Positions 1 through 7,866 of a stretch of DNA of 36,696 nucleotides are shown one piece after another. Made by a program: the position numbers and the translations under genes. Positions within the stretch are counted from its first letter, which is position 1. Each line of letters starts with the position of its first letter. A model generated the notes under the pieces. The model was given only the letters and a program-made list of their open reading frames with translations. It was not told the origin of the DNA and made no database searches. Source of the DNA: JBQTJJ01 sp052387235 (GTDB lineage: Bacteria > Actinomycetota > Acidimicrobiia > Acidimicrobiales > GCA-2861595); the NCBI GenBank assembly GCA_052387235.1, contig JBQTJJ010000086.1:1-36696 (forward strand), written 5' to 3'.

Positions 1-2499
1 GCCGAGCACCGGGCCTCCTACACCTCCCGCGTGTCGTACGAGGTCCTCCTCGACCTCACCACCGGCGACGACACGTTCGTGAGCGACACCACCATCACCT
101 TCCAGGGCAACCTGGTGGGCCAGCCCACCTTCGTCGACCTCGACGCGGTCGCGGTCCGGGAGGTGTCGATCAACGACCGGCCCCTCGACGTCGCCGCCTA
201 CGAGCCCGAGCGGGGCCGCTTCCCCGTCCGGGGCCTGCTGGCCAACAACAGGCTGCACGTGGTGGCGGAGTGCGCCTACCAGCACACCGGGGTCGGCCTG
301 CACCGCTTCGTGGACCCGGTGGACGGCAGGGTCTACCTCCACACCCAGTTCGAGCCCTTCGACGCCCACCGCGTCTTCGCCTGCTTCGACCAGCCCGACC
401 TCAAGGGCTCGTTCACCATCGCCGTCCGGGCTCCCGCCGGCTGGGAGGTCGTGTCCAACGCCAAGGTGGCGGAGCGGGCCGACGACGGCCTCTGGCGCTT
501 CGAGCCAACGCCGCCGCTGCCCCCGTACCTGGCCGCAGTGGTGGCCGGCCCCTACCACGTGGTCCGCGACAGCCACGGCCCCATCGACCTCGGCCTGTAC
601 TGCCGGGAGTCGCTGGCGGCCCACCTGGACGCCGGCGAGCTGTTCACCCTCACCCGCCAGGGCCTCGACTTCTTCGCCGCGGAGTTCGACTGCCCGTACC
701 CGTTCACCAAGTACGACCAGCTCTTCGTGCCGGAGTTCAACTTCGGCGCCATGGAGAACCCCGGCTGCGTCACGTTCAACGAGCGCATGGTGTACCGGTC
801 CCGGGTCACCGAGGCGGCCCGGGAGGGCCGGGCCTCCACCCTCCTGCACGAGATGGCCCACATGTGGTTCGGCGACCTGGTCACCATGCGGTGGTGGGAC
901 GACCTGTGGCTCAACGAGAGCTTCGCCACCTACATGGCCACCCATGCCCTCTCCAGGGCCACCCGGTTCACGGACAGCTGGCTGCGCTTCGCGGCCGGCA
1001 CCAAGGCGGCGGCCGCCAGCCAGGACCAGCTCCCCTCCACCCACCCCATCTCCGCCGACATCGTCGACACCGACGCCGTGCGCCTCCACTTCGACGGCAT
1101 CACCTATTCGAAGGGGGCCTCGGTCCTCAAGCAGCTCGTGGCCTGGGTGGGCCAGGACGCGTTCACCGAAGGGGTGCGCACGTACTTCTGGCGCCACGAG
1201 TGGGGCAACGCCCGCCTCGGCGACTTCCTCGCGGCGCTGGAGGAGACCAGCGGGCGCGACCTCGGCGCCTGGTCCAAGGAGTGGCTGGAGACGGCGGGCA
1301 TCAACACCCTGCGGGCCGAGATGGCAGAGGCCGGCGGGGCGTACACCTCGGCCGCCCTGGTCCAGGAGGGCCAGCCCGGCCTCGGCACCCTCCGCTCCCA
1401 CCGCCTTGGCCTGGGCCTGTACGACCTGGGGCCGGACGGCCTGGCCCGCCGGCGCCGGCTGGAGCTGGACGTGGCCGGCGAGCGCACCGAGGTGGCCGGC
1501 TTGGCCGGCGAGCGGGTCGCCGACCTGGTCCTCGTCAACGACGGGGACCTCGCCTACGCCAAGGTCCGCCTCGACGCCCGGTCGCTGGCCACCGTCGAGG
1601 CCCACCTGGGCTCCATCGCCGACCCGATGGCCCGCACCCTGTGCTGGGCGTCGGCGTGGGACATGGTGCGCGACGCCGAGCTGGCCACCCGCCGCTGGGT
1701 CGACCTGGTGGCGGCCCACGCCCCGGGCGAGCCCGACGACGCCACCCTCCAGCGCCTGCTGGGCCAGGCCGGCACCGCCATCGAGCTGTACGGCGACCCG
1801 GCCAACCGGGCCGCGGCGCGTGCCCGGCTGGCGGCGGTGGCCCGGGCCGGGCTGGACGGCGCCGACCCGGGCGGGGACAGGCAGCTCATCTGGGCCCGAG
1901 CCCTCGTCTCCCTCGCCGAGGGGGCCGAGGCCGAGTCGTTCGCACGGGGGCTGCTCGACGGCACCGCCGTGGTCGAGGGGCTCGAGGTCGACACCGACCT
2001 GCGGTGGCACGTGGTCTCGGTGCTGGCCGAGGCCGGCCTGGACGCCGGCGGTGCCCTGGTGCAGGCCGAGGCGGAGCGCGATCCCACCGACATCGGCCGG
2101 CGCCGGGCCGACACCGCCCTGGCGTCGCGGCCCACGGTCGCGGCCAAGGAGGAGGCCTGGGCCCTCCTGGCCGCCGACGAGCTGCCGCTGGCCCGCCTGC
2201 GGGCCCTCGCCGGTGGGTTCGGGCCGCCGGCCCAGGACGACCTCCTGCGCCCCTACGTCGAGCCCTATCTCGACGCCCTGCCCCGCTGGTGGGGCGAGCG
2301 GACGCGCGACGAGGCACTGAGCCTGGCCCGCGGCCTGTTCCCCCGCAACCTGGTGGAGACCGGGGTCGAGGAGTCGGTCGGGGCGGTGCTGCGCAGAGGC
2401 GACCTGGCCGGCCCGCTGCAGCGGGTGCTGCTCGAGGGCAGGGACGGCATCGGGCGGGCCCGGCGGGCCCGGGAGGCGGACCTCCCTACGGCTCGATGA
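1..2499 (+). CDS. pepN: Aminopeptidase N (M1 zinc metallopeptidase), 5'-truncated by window edge
   Basis: Cytosolic M1-family zinc aminopeptidase that removes N-terminal residues from peptides. The reading frame is open from base 1. The GTG at position 31 lies inside the conserved N-terminal beta domain, so the true start is probably only a few residues outside the window. Counting from base 1, the exopeptidase motif GAMEN is at residues 249-253, the zinc site HEMAH at 283-287 and the third zinc ligand in NES at Glu306, so the active site is intact. The C-terminal ~400 residues are the helical ERAP1_C-like domain usual in actinobacterial PepN. The 3' end overlaps the convergent ferredoxin gene by 14 bp. 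A second, different M1 enzyme lies at 7832-10417. Family assignment is very secure; peptide specificity cannot be read from sequence. Confidence 0.96.
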   Translation, partial: AEHRASYTSRVSYEVLLDLTTGDDTFVSDTTITFQGNLVGQPTFVDLDAVAVREVSINDRPLDVAAYEPERGRFPVRGLLANNRLHVVAECAYQHTGVGLHRFVDPVDGRVYLHTQFEPFDAHRVFACFDQPDLKGSFTIAVRAPAGWEVVSNAKVAERADDGLWRFEPTPPLPPYLAAVVAGPYHVVRDSHGPIDLGLYCRESLAAHLDAGELFTLTRQGLDFFAAEFDCPYPFTKYDQLFVPEFNFGAMENPGCVTFNERMVYRSRVTEAAREGRASTLLHEMAHMWFGDLVTMRWWDDLWLNESFATYMATHALSRATRFTDSWLRFAAGTKAAAASQDQLPSTHPISADIVDTDAVRLHFDGITYSKGASVLKQLVAWVGQDAFTEGVRTYFWRHEWGNARLGDFLAALEETSGRDLGAWSKEWLETAGINTLRAEMAEAGGAYTSAALVQEGQPGLGTLRSHRLGLGLYDLGPDGLARRRRLELDVAGERTEVAGLAGERVADLVLVNDGDLAYAKVRLDARSLATVEAHLGSIADPMARTLCWASAWDMVRDAELATRRWVDLVAAHAPGEPDDATLQRLLGQAGTAIELYGDPANRAAARARLAAVARAGLDGADPGGDRQLIWARALVSLAEGAEAESFARGLLDGTAVVEGLEVDTDLRWHVVSVLAEAGLDAGGALVQAEAERDPTDIGRRRADTALASRPTVAAKEEAWALLAADELPLARLRALAGGFGPPAQDDLLRPYVEPYLDALPRWWGERTRDEALSLARGLFPRNLVETGVEESVGAVLRRGDLAGPLQRVLLEGRDGIGRARRAREADLPTAR

Positions 2500-2758
2500 A
2501 GATGCACTCCCCCGGGCACTCCTCGGCCGCCTCGATGACGTCCTCGAGCAGCGGATCGGGGATGCGGGCCACGCCGTTGGCGGTACCTCCCTGGCCCAGG
2601 TGGTCGTTGAACTTCTTGTCGGCCGACAGGTCGGGGAAGTGCTCCTTCGGCTCCTTCACGTAGGCCAGGCCGTCGTCCTCCATGAAGAAGACGGCGGGTG
2701 CGATCTCGGCGCAGATGCCGTCGCCGGTGCACAGGTCGGCGTCGATCCAGACGTTCAT
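2486..2758 (-). CDS. Small ferredoxin with CxxDxxC cluster motif
   Basis: 90-residue soluble electron carrier. Visible cluster ligands are Cys10 and Cys16 in C-T-G-D-G-I-C, and Cys81 followed by Pro82 near the C-terminus. The usual second cysteine of the first motif is replaced by Asp13, which indicates a [3Fe-4S] cluster or an Asp-ligated [4Fe-4S] cluster of the single-cluster type that often serves cytochromes P450 in actinobacteria. An extra Cys85 sits in CPGEC. The protein has roughly 25 more residues between the two motifs than minimal ferredoxins. ATG start with a GGAG Shine-Dalgarno about 8 nt upstream. It lies 87 bp downstream of the RsbW-like gene on the same strand. No P450 or obvious redox partner is in this window, so the partner is unknown. 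Confidence 0.88.
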   Translation of the reverse strand: MNVWIDADLCTGDGICAEIAPAVFFMEDDGLAYVKEPKEHFPDLSADKKFNDHLGQGGTANGVARIPDPLLEDVIEAAEECPGECIFIEP

Positions 2759-2783
2759 GTCGCTCCTTCGAAACGTTCGGGTG

Positions 2784-2791
2784 ATCCTATA
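2784..2791 (-). promoter_or_regulatory. Candidate -10 box of the ferredoxin gene
   Basis: Read on the minus strand this is TATAGGAT, about 25 nt upstream of the ferredoxin ATG, which leaves room for a short leader containing the GGAG ribosome site. No convincing -35 box is visible. It would give the ferredoxin its own promoter, separate from the upstream RsbW-like gene. Confidence 0.35.
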
Positions 2792-2845
2792 CAGGCCCGG
2801 GCGCAGTCCTACAGCCGGCGGACCTCCCCGCGGACGGCCCGGCGG

Positions 2846-3304
2846 CTACCGGGGCGGCGCCGGGGGGTCCAGGGACAGCGCCTTGACCGGGGCACCGTCG
2901 GCGAAGGCCAGCTCCTTCTCCAGCCTGACGACGGTGCCGGCCTCGGGCCGGGACTCGAACCTGACGCTGTCCACGAGGGCGTGCATGAGGGTGATGCCCC
3001 GCCCGCTCTCCGCGCCCTCGCCGGCCGGGGACCGCGGTGCGTCGGCGTCGAAGCCGCTCCCGTGGTCCACCACGCGGATCACGCAGTCCGCCTCGGCCAG
3101 CAGCACCTGCACCTCGTACTGGTCGCCTGCCCTGGCGTGGTGGAGGACGTTGGTGCACGCCTCGGTGAGCGCCACCTCGATGTCGCTCCTGCACTCGTCC
3201 TCCACCCCCAGCTCCCGCAACGCCTCGCTGCAGATGTGCCGCGCCACGGGGATGGTGCGAGCGTCGCGGGGCAACAGCAGGCCAAGGTCGATCTCCACGG
3301 CCAC
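2846..3304 (-). CDS. RsbW/SpoIIAB-like GHKL ATPase (anti-sigma factor kinase family)
   Basis: 152-residue cytosolic protein with a stand-alone histidine-kinase-like ATPase fold. The N box is seen at Glu48 and Asn52 (ALTEACTN), the G1 box as D80-x-G82-x-G84, and the G2 box as SGRGI around Gly101-Gly103. Proteins of this build bind sigma factors and are released when they phosphorylate an anti-anti-sigma partner. No sigma factor or STAS-domain partner is encoded nearby, so it is an orphan here and its target is unknown. The start is taken as GTG with an AGGGAGG ribosome site 4 nt upstream; a second GTG two codons later is also possible. It is divergent from xseA across an 82-bp gap. Confidence 0.85.
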   Translation of the reverse strand: MAVEIDLGLLLPRDARTIPVARHICSEALRELGVEDECRSDIEVALTEACTNVLHHARAGDQYEVQVLLAEADCVIRVVDHGSGFDADAPRSPAGEGAESGRGITLMHALVDSVRFESRPEAGTVVRLEKELAFADGAPVKALSLDPPAPPR

Positions 3305-3373
3305 GGCACCTCCCTTCGGTGTCTTCGAGTGTTCTTCCCATCGGAGCCGCTGAAATCACGGCATCGGGGGCCG

Positions 3374-3379
3374 TACGCT
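3374..3379 (+). promoter_or_regulatory. Predicted -10 box of xseA (leaderless)
   Basis: TACGCT fits the TANNNT -10 consensus and ends 7 nt before the xseA GTG. Transcription would therefore begin at or next to the start codon. No Shine-Dalgarno is present before that GTG, which agrees with a leaderless mRNA. Confidence 0.5.
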
Positions 3380-3386
3380 CGCGCGC

Positions 3387-4649
3387 GTGCAACGGGAGCT
3401 GTTCGCCGGGACGTCCGAGGTGCGCCGCCTGAGCCTGGTGCGGCTCTCGTCGGAGATCGCCAGGTCCGTGTCGGCCCTCGGCCGCGTCGCGGTGGAGGGT
3501 GAGGTCGTGGCGCCCCGCACCCACCCCGGCGGCACCTACTTCACGCTGCGGGACCGGGTCGTCCAGGTCAGCGTCCGCTGCCCGGCGGCCCGGGCGGCGC
3601 GGTGCCGGGCGGTGGCGGGGGAGCGGGTGGTGGTGACGGGCTCGGTGGCCTGGGTCCCCGAGCGGGGCCAGCTCCAGCTGGTGGCCGAGGAGGTGTCGCC
3701 GGTGGGTGCCGGCGCCATTGCCGCCGCCATCGACGAGCGCCGCCGGCGCCTCGGCTCCGACGGCCTCCTGGACCGGCCCCGCCGCCGCCTGCCACGCCTG
3801 CCCGCCGTCATCGGCGTGGTGTGCGGCACCGAGGCCGCGGTCCGGGGCGACATCGAGTCGGTCGTGGCCGCCCGGTTCCCCGGCTACCCCATGGCCTGGG
3901 CCACGGCCGCGGTGTCGGGCCCGGGCGCGGCCGACGCCATCTGCGCCGCCCTCGCCGCCCTCGACGCCCGTCCCGAGGTGGAGGTCATCGTCCTGGCCCG
4001 GGGCGGAGGGGACGCGGCCCAGCTGCTCCCCTTCAGCGACGAGACCCTGTGCCGGGCCATTTGCGCCTGTGCCACGCCGGTGGTGTCGGCCGTGGGCCAC
4101 GAGGGCGACCGGCCGCTGTGCGACGAGGTGGCCGACCTGCGCTGCGGCACACCCTCCCTGGCGGCGGCGGCCGTCGTGCCCGACCGGGCCGCGCTCGTCG
4201 CCGAGCTGGACCAGCTCTCGCTCGAGCGCCGCGCCTCGGTGGAGCGCCGGCGCGACCTGGCCCGGGCCCGGCTCGAGGCGGTGGACCGGGAGCGGGCGGT
4301 GCGGGCCGGGATGGGGGTGGCGGCGACCCGGCTGCGCCAGGCCGGGGCCGCCATCCGGCTCGTGCACCCGGCCAGGGCCCTGGCCGCGGCGGCCGGCCGT
4401 CTCGACAGGGTGGGGTGGCGGGCCCCGGCCGGCCGGCGCTGCGCCGGGGAGCGGGCCCGGCTGGCCGGGGCGGCACGCCACCTCGACGCCCTGTCCCCGG
4501 AGCGGGTCCTCGAGCGGGGCTACGCCGTGGTGCGGGACGAGGGCGGGTCGGTGGTGCGGGACGCGGCGGGGGTGGCGGAGGGCGAGCGTGTCGACATCCA
4601 GCTGGCCGCGGGCCGGCTGGCCGCCCGCGTCGAGGGGGCGCGGCCGTGA
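3387..4649 (+). CDS. xseA: Exodeoxyribonuclease VII large subunit
   Basis: Catalytic large subunit of exonuclease VII, which degrades single-stranded DNA from both ends and works in repair. The 420-residue protein has an N-terminal OB-fold (about residues 14-110, with the V-x-V-x-G-x-V pattern) followed by the exonuclease VII large-subunit domain, recognised by VIGVVCG, VIVLARGGG, VVSAVGHEGD and a long charged helical region ending in ERVLERGYAVV. Length is typical of the family. Start GTG lies directly downstream of a TACGCT -10 box without a ribosome site. The stop overlaps the start of xseB in a GTGA junction, so the two subunits are translationally coupled. Confidence 0.96.
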   Translation: MQRELFAGTSEVRRLSLVRLSSEIARSVSALGRVAVEGEVVAPRTHPGGTYFTLRDRVVQVSVRCPAARAARCRAVAGERVVVTGSVAWVPERGQLQLVAEEVSPVGAGAIAAAIDERRRRLGSDGLLDRPRRRLPRLPAVIGVVCGTEAAVRGDIESVVAARFPGYPMAWATAAVSGPGAADAICAALAALDARPEVEVIVLARGGGDAAQLLPFSDETLCRAICACATPVVSAVGHEGDRPLCDEVADLRCGTPSLAAAAVVPDRAALVAELDQLSLERRASVERRRDLARARLEAVDRERAVRAGMGVAATRLRQAGAAIRLVHPARALAAAAGRLDRVGWRAPAGRRCAGERARLAGAARHLDALSPERVLERGYAVVRDEGGSVVRDAAGVAEGERVDIQLAAGRLAARVEGARP

Positions 4650-4864
4650 CCGGCGGGGACGAGTCGCTCAGCTACGAGGAGCTGGTGGAGGCGCTGGAGG
4701 AGCTGACCGGGCGCATGGCCGACGGCGCCATCGGCATCGAGGAGGTGGTGGAGCTGTACGAGCGGGCCGGCCGCCTCCACGCCCTGGCTGCCGAGCGGCT
4801 GGCGCGGGTCCAGGCCCGCATCGACGCCCTCGCCCCGGACGACGGCGCCGGCGACCAGGCGTAG
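4646..4864 (+). CDS. xseB: Exodeoxyribonuclease VII small subunit
   Basis: 72-residue helical small subunit that binds several-fold to XseA. The family pattern is seen in LSYEELVEALEELTGRM followed by IEEVVELYERAGRL and a second helix rich in Ala, Arg and Leu. The GTG start overlaps the xseA TGA by four bases (GTGA), the standard arrangement for this pair. The gene ends 8 bp before the 3' end of the convergent metallophosphoesterase gene. It is too short and too embedded in GC-rich open frames to be obvious, but the xseA context makes it secure. Confidence 0.93.
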   Translation: MTGGDESLSYEELVEALEELTGRMADGAIGIEEVVELYERAGRLHALAAERLARVQARIDALAPDDGAGDQA

Positions 4865-4867
4865 CCC

Positions 4868-4892
4868 CCGGGTCAGCCCCCGCCCCACCCGG
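4868..4892. terminator. Weak inverted repeat between convergent xseB and metallophosphoesterase
   Basis: CCGGGT and ACCCGG form a 6-bp inverted repeat around a 13-nt C-rich loop, starting right after the xseB stop and running into the end of the minus-strand gene. No T-run follows. It could serve as a shared terminator, but at this GC content such a short repeat may be chance. Confidence 0.25.
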
Positions 4893-6015
4893 CCCGGCTC
4901 CGGCGGGGCCAGGTGTGGGAGAAGCAGCGGTGGCTGCGCAGGCCGGGCGCCACCAGGCCCCAGACCCCGAGCACGGCCCGGCGGGTCCGGTCCGTCCACT
5001 CGATGGCCTCGGGCGCCGCCACCCGGCGCACGACCTGGCGGATGCCGCCCTCGTGCACGGCGTAGCCGGCCCACGTGCCGGGGTAGTGCATGGTGGCCCC
5101 GATCTGGGTCACGACGAGGGACCGGTGGTACCGCCGGCGGTTGCGGTGCGAGTGCCCGGTGCTCACGAAGCTGGCCGGGTTGGCCTCGGCGATGGTGTCG
5201 AGCAGGGCCCGGGCCTGGTCGCCGGGGATGCCGGGCGGGTAGGTGGTGGGCCGCCGGAAGCGCTGGGGGTAGTGGTGGAGGGCCACGAAGGCCGGCCCCG
5301 GGGCGGCGGCCACCAGCTCGGCCACCCGGTCCCGCTGCGGGCCGGGCATGGCCCCGTGGCCCTTGTGGGCCACCGTGGTGTGCGCCAGCACCACGCTGAT
5401 GCCGGGGAGCTCCAGCACGAACGGGTCGTGGGGGATGGTGATCCCCGACGCCGCCAGGGCGTCCCGCCCGTCGACGGCCCGTGTCCCCACGTCGTGGTTC
5501 CCGAGCACGGCCGCCACCGGCAGGCCCACCCCGCTCAGCAGCCGTCCCACGTCGGCCCACTGCTGCGGCCGGCCCTTGTAGGTGAGGTCGCCCTTGGCCA
5601 CGATGGCCTCGGCGCCCCAGGCCCGGGCCTCGGTGAGGGCGGCCCGGGCGCAGCGCAGGGGGTAGGGCTCGAGCCCCGACCAGGGGTCGTCGCGCAGGTG
5701 CCGGACGAGACCGAACCTGCGCTCGCCGATGTGGAGGTCGTTGACGGTGGCGAACCGGCACACCAGCTCGCCGGGCGGGGGATCGAGGGTGCGCACCGTC
5801 TCCGCCACCCGGGCCTCGCCGCCCCCGGGCCGGCGCACCAGCAGGTCGAGCCGCGTGGCCGGCGGCAGGTCCCGGAACGACGCCGCGCCGGCGCTCCCGC
5901 CGGCCGTCACCTCGACCGACGAGTCGCCGAGGGAGATGGTGGCACCGGCCGGCAGCCCCCGCCAGCACACCTGGGCCGAGGTGTCCTCCACGGCGAAGAC
6001 CCACACCTGTGCCAT
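4873..6015 (-). CDS. Calcineurin-like metallophosphoesterase with N-terminal fibronectin-like domain
   Basis: 380-residue dinuclear metallophosphoesterase. All five metal-binding motifs are present: D-L-H in FATVNDLHIG, G-D in VAKGDLTYKG, LGNHD, the His pair in ALHHYP, and GHSH in STGHSHRN. The first ~95 residues look like a beta-sandwich resembling the N-terminal domain of purple acid phosphatases. No signal peptide is seen, so it is probably cytosolic. The substrate could be a phosphodiester or phosphomonoester and cannot be named. ATG at 6015 is preferred because a TACAAC box lies 6 nt upstream and longer forms would run into the divergent gene's promoter. Confidence 0.88.
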   Translation of the reverse strand: MAQVWVFAVEDTSAQVCWRGLPAGATISLGDSSVEVTAGGSAGAASFRDLPPATRLDLLVRRPGGGEARVAETVRTLDPPPGELVCRFATVNDLHIGERRFGLVRHLRDDPWSGLEPYPLRCARAALTEARAWGAEAIVAKGDLTYKGRPQQWADVGRLLSGVGLPVAAVLGNHDVGTRAVDGRDALAASGITIPHDPFVLELPGISVVLAHTTVAHKGHGAMPGPQRDRVAELVAAAPGPAFVALHHYPQRFRRPTTYPPGIPGDQARALLDTIAEANPASFVSTGHSHRNRRRYHRSLVVTQIGATMHYPGTWAGYAVHEGGIRQVVRRVAAPEAIEWTDRTRRAVLGVWGLVAPGLRSHRCFSHTWPRRSRAGWGGG

Positions 6016-6078
6016 CGACCGGTTGTAGCACCCCGGGTAGTCTCTGCCGACAACGGCCGGCGGCAGGAGGAGTGCCAG

Positions 6079-7866
6079 GTGCGCAGGATGCGGTGGGTCA
6101 GGGCATCGGTGGTCGGCGCCGTCGCGTTGGTGGCAGCCGTCGCCCCGGCGGTCACGGGCACCCCGCCGGCGTCGGCCACGCACGCGCCGGGGACGATGTT
6201 GCAGGTCACCCCGGAGGTGACGACGGTCGACGTCGGCACCAGCGTCACGCTCACCGCCCACCTCTTCGCCACGGTGCTGGGCCGCCAGGGGTCGCCCGGG
6301 CTCGGCAACGTCAAGATCAACTTCGACTTCGAGGGCGGCCCGCTCGCCACCGAGGCCAACAGGCAGTGCACGATCGTCGGCCTCGACAGCACCTGCGCCA
6401 TCCCGCCGGTGTCGTCGCCGACGGCCGGCACCACGCTCATCAGGGCATGGATCGACGGCGACGAGGCCCACGATCCCGATGCCACCGAGGGCCGCCTGGC
6501 CAACACGTTGCCCGCCAACGACGTCGCCGCCGACTGCATCACCCCCGAGGAGGGCCAGACCGACGCCGCCGCGTGCCGCACGGGCGACACCGCCGCCCCG
6601 GGTGCGGCGGCCGAGCCCGACCTCACCGACGTCGTGCGGGTCACGTGGGTCGACCGTGGCGTCGACGTCCTGCCCGACGCCCAGAGCAAGGGCCTGAACG
6701 AGACGGCCACGTTCACGGCCACCGCCTACAACATGGCCGGCACGCCCGTTGCCGACACGACGGTCAGGTGGGAGTTCTTCGAGGGCTCGATCTCCTTCCC
6801 GGGGAAGGGCAACACCCCTGCCACCCCCGACAGGCAGTGCGTCACCGGGGCGGCCGGGACCTGCTCGATCACCGTGACCCAGGGCGCCAACGGGGTCGAC
6901 GTGGTGTGCGCGTGGACGACGTCGACGACACCCACCATGACCGGCAAGGCGGGCGAGACGGCCACCTGCGGCGGGGAGACGCTGTTCGACACGACGGCCA
7001 ACGACGGCAAGCCGTCTCCCGTCGACGACAGCCAGGACGTGGTCCGCATCATCTGGGGCACCGGCGGGGCGCCGGTCACCACCCCCGTCTCCACGCCCAC
7101 CTCGCAGCCCATAGGCACCGGGTACTGGCTGGTCGCCTCCGACGGCGGCATCTTCGCCTTCGGCGACGCCGTCTTCAAGGGCTCCACCGGCGCCATCAGG
7201 CTCAACCAGCCCATGGTGGGCATGGCCGCCACTCCCACCCGGGCCGGGTACTGGCTGGTCGCCGCCGACGGCGGCATCTTCGCCTTCGGCGACGCCGCCT
7301 TCCGGGGTTCCACCGGGTCCATCAAGCTGAACCAGCCCATCGTCGGCATGGCCACCAACCCGGCCGGGAGCGGCTACTGGCTGGTGGCCAGGGACGGCGG
7401 CATCTTCGCCTTCGGCGGGGCCGTGTTCCGCGGCTCCGCCGGCGCCATCAAGCTGGCTCAGCCCATCGTGGGCATGGCGGCCACGCCGTCGGGCGGGGGC
7501 TACTGGCTGGTGGCGGCCGACGGCGGCGTGTTCGCCTTCGGCGACGCCGCCTTCCGGGGCTCCACCGGCGGGATCAAGCTGGCTCAGCCCATCGTGGGCA
7601 TGGCGGCCACGCCGTCGGGCAACGGCTACTGGCTGGTCGCCGCCGACGGCGGCATCTTCGCCTTCGGCGACGCCGTGTTCCGCGGCTCCACCGGCGCCAT
7701 CAAGCTGGCCCAGCCCATCGTCGGGATGAGCCGCAGCATCAGCGGGGCCGGCTACCGGCTGGTGGCCCGGGACGGCGGCGTGTTCGCCTTCGGCGACGCC
7801 GCCTTCAAGGGCTCCACCGGCGCCATCAGGCTCAACCAGCCGATGGTGGGGATGTCCGGCTTCTGA
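6079..7866 (+). CDS. Secreted protein with two Ig-like domains and six GYWLVA-type repeats
   Basis: 595-residue exported protein. Start GTG at 6079 has AGGAGGAG 7 nt upstream. The N-terminus is a signal peptide (RRMRWVR, hydrophobic stretch, cleavage after ASA). Two beta-sandwich domains of bacterial Ig-like type follow (about residues 35-170 and 190-330), each with paired cysteines. A Thr/Pro/Ser linker leads to six tandem 42-residue repeats (7120-7863), each starting G-Y-W-L-V-A, running through D-G-G-x-F-A-F-G-D-A and ending Q-P-x-V-G-M. Repeats of this type are familiar in secreted proteins of Acidimicrobiia and related actinobacteria. A beta-propeller or beta-solenoid is plausible but inferred. 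No catalytic motif is visible. The 3' end overlaps the convergent pepN-like gene by 35 bp. Confidence 0.88.
   Translation: MRRMRWVRASVVGAVALVAAVAPAVTGTPPASATHAPGTMLQVTPEVTTVDVGTSVTLTAHLFATVLGRQGSPGLGNVKINFDFEGGPLATEANRQCTIVGLDSTCAIPPVSSPTAGTTLIRAWIDGDEAHDPDATEGRLANTLPANDVAADCITPEEGQTDAAACRTGDTAAPGAAAEPDLTDVVRVTWVDRGVDVLPDAQSKGLNETATFTATAYNMAGTPVADTTVRWEFFEGSISFPGKGNTPATPDRQCVTGAAGTCSITVTQGANGVDVVCAWTTSTTPTMTGKAGETATCGGETLFDTTANDGKPSPVDDSQDVVRIIWGTGGAPVTTPVSTPTSQPIGTGYWLVASDGGIFAFGDAVFKGSTGAIRLNQPMVGMAATPTRAGYWLVAADGGIFAFGDAAFRGSTGSIKLNQPIVGMATNPAGSGYWLVARDGGIFAFGGAVFRGSAGAIKLAQPIVGMAATPSGGGYWLVAADGGVFAFGDAAFRGSTGGIKLAQPIVGMAATPSGNGYWLVAADGGIFAFGDAVFRGSTGAIKLAQPIVGMSRSISGAGYRLVARDGGVFAFGDAAFKGSTGAIRLNQPMVGMSGF
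7120..7863 (+). repeat. Six tandem 126-bp coding repeats (42 residues each, last one truncated)
   Basis: Units begin at 7120, 7246, 7372, 7498, 7624 and 7750; the last has 38 residues. All are in frame within the secreted protein. Units 4 and 5 share long identical DNA stretches, suggesting recent duplication or gene conversion. Unit 3 has Gly in place of the conserved Asp of F-G-D-A, and unit 6 has Arg in place of Trp in G-Y-W. The first and last units share the variant ending IRLNQPMVGM, while the middle ones read IKLAQPIVGM or IKLNQPIVGM. Confidence 0.95.

Noticed and set aside
7120..7863. Tandem array as a possible CRISPR or non-coding satellite
   Set aside because: The 126-bp units are contiguous, in frame and encode a conserved protein repeat; there are no spacers.
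3706..7866. Very long open frames overlapping known genes on both strands
   Set aside because: They arise because stop codons are rare at this GC content; their translations are Pro/Arg/Gly-rich and lack family motifs, while the real genes in other frames have clear domains.
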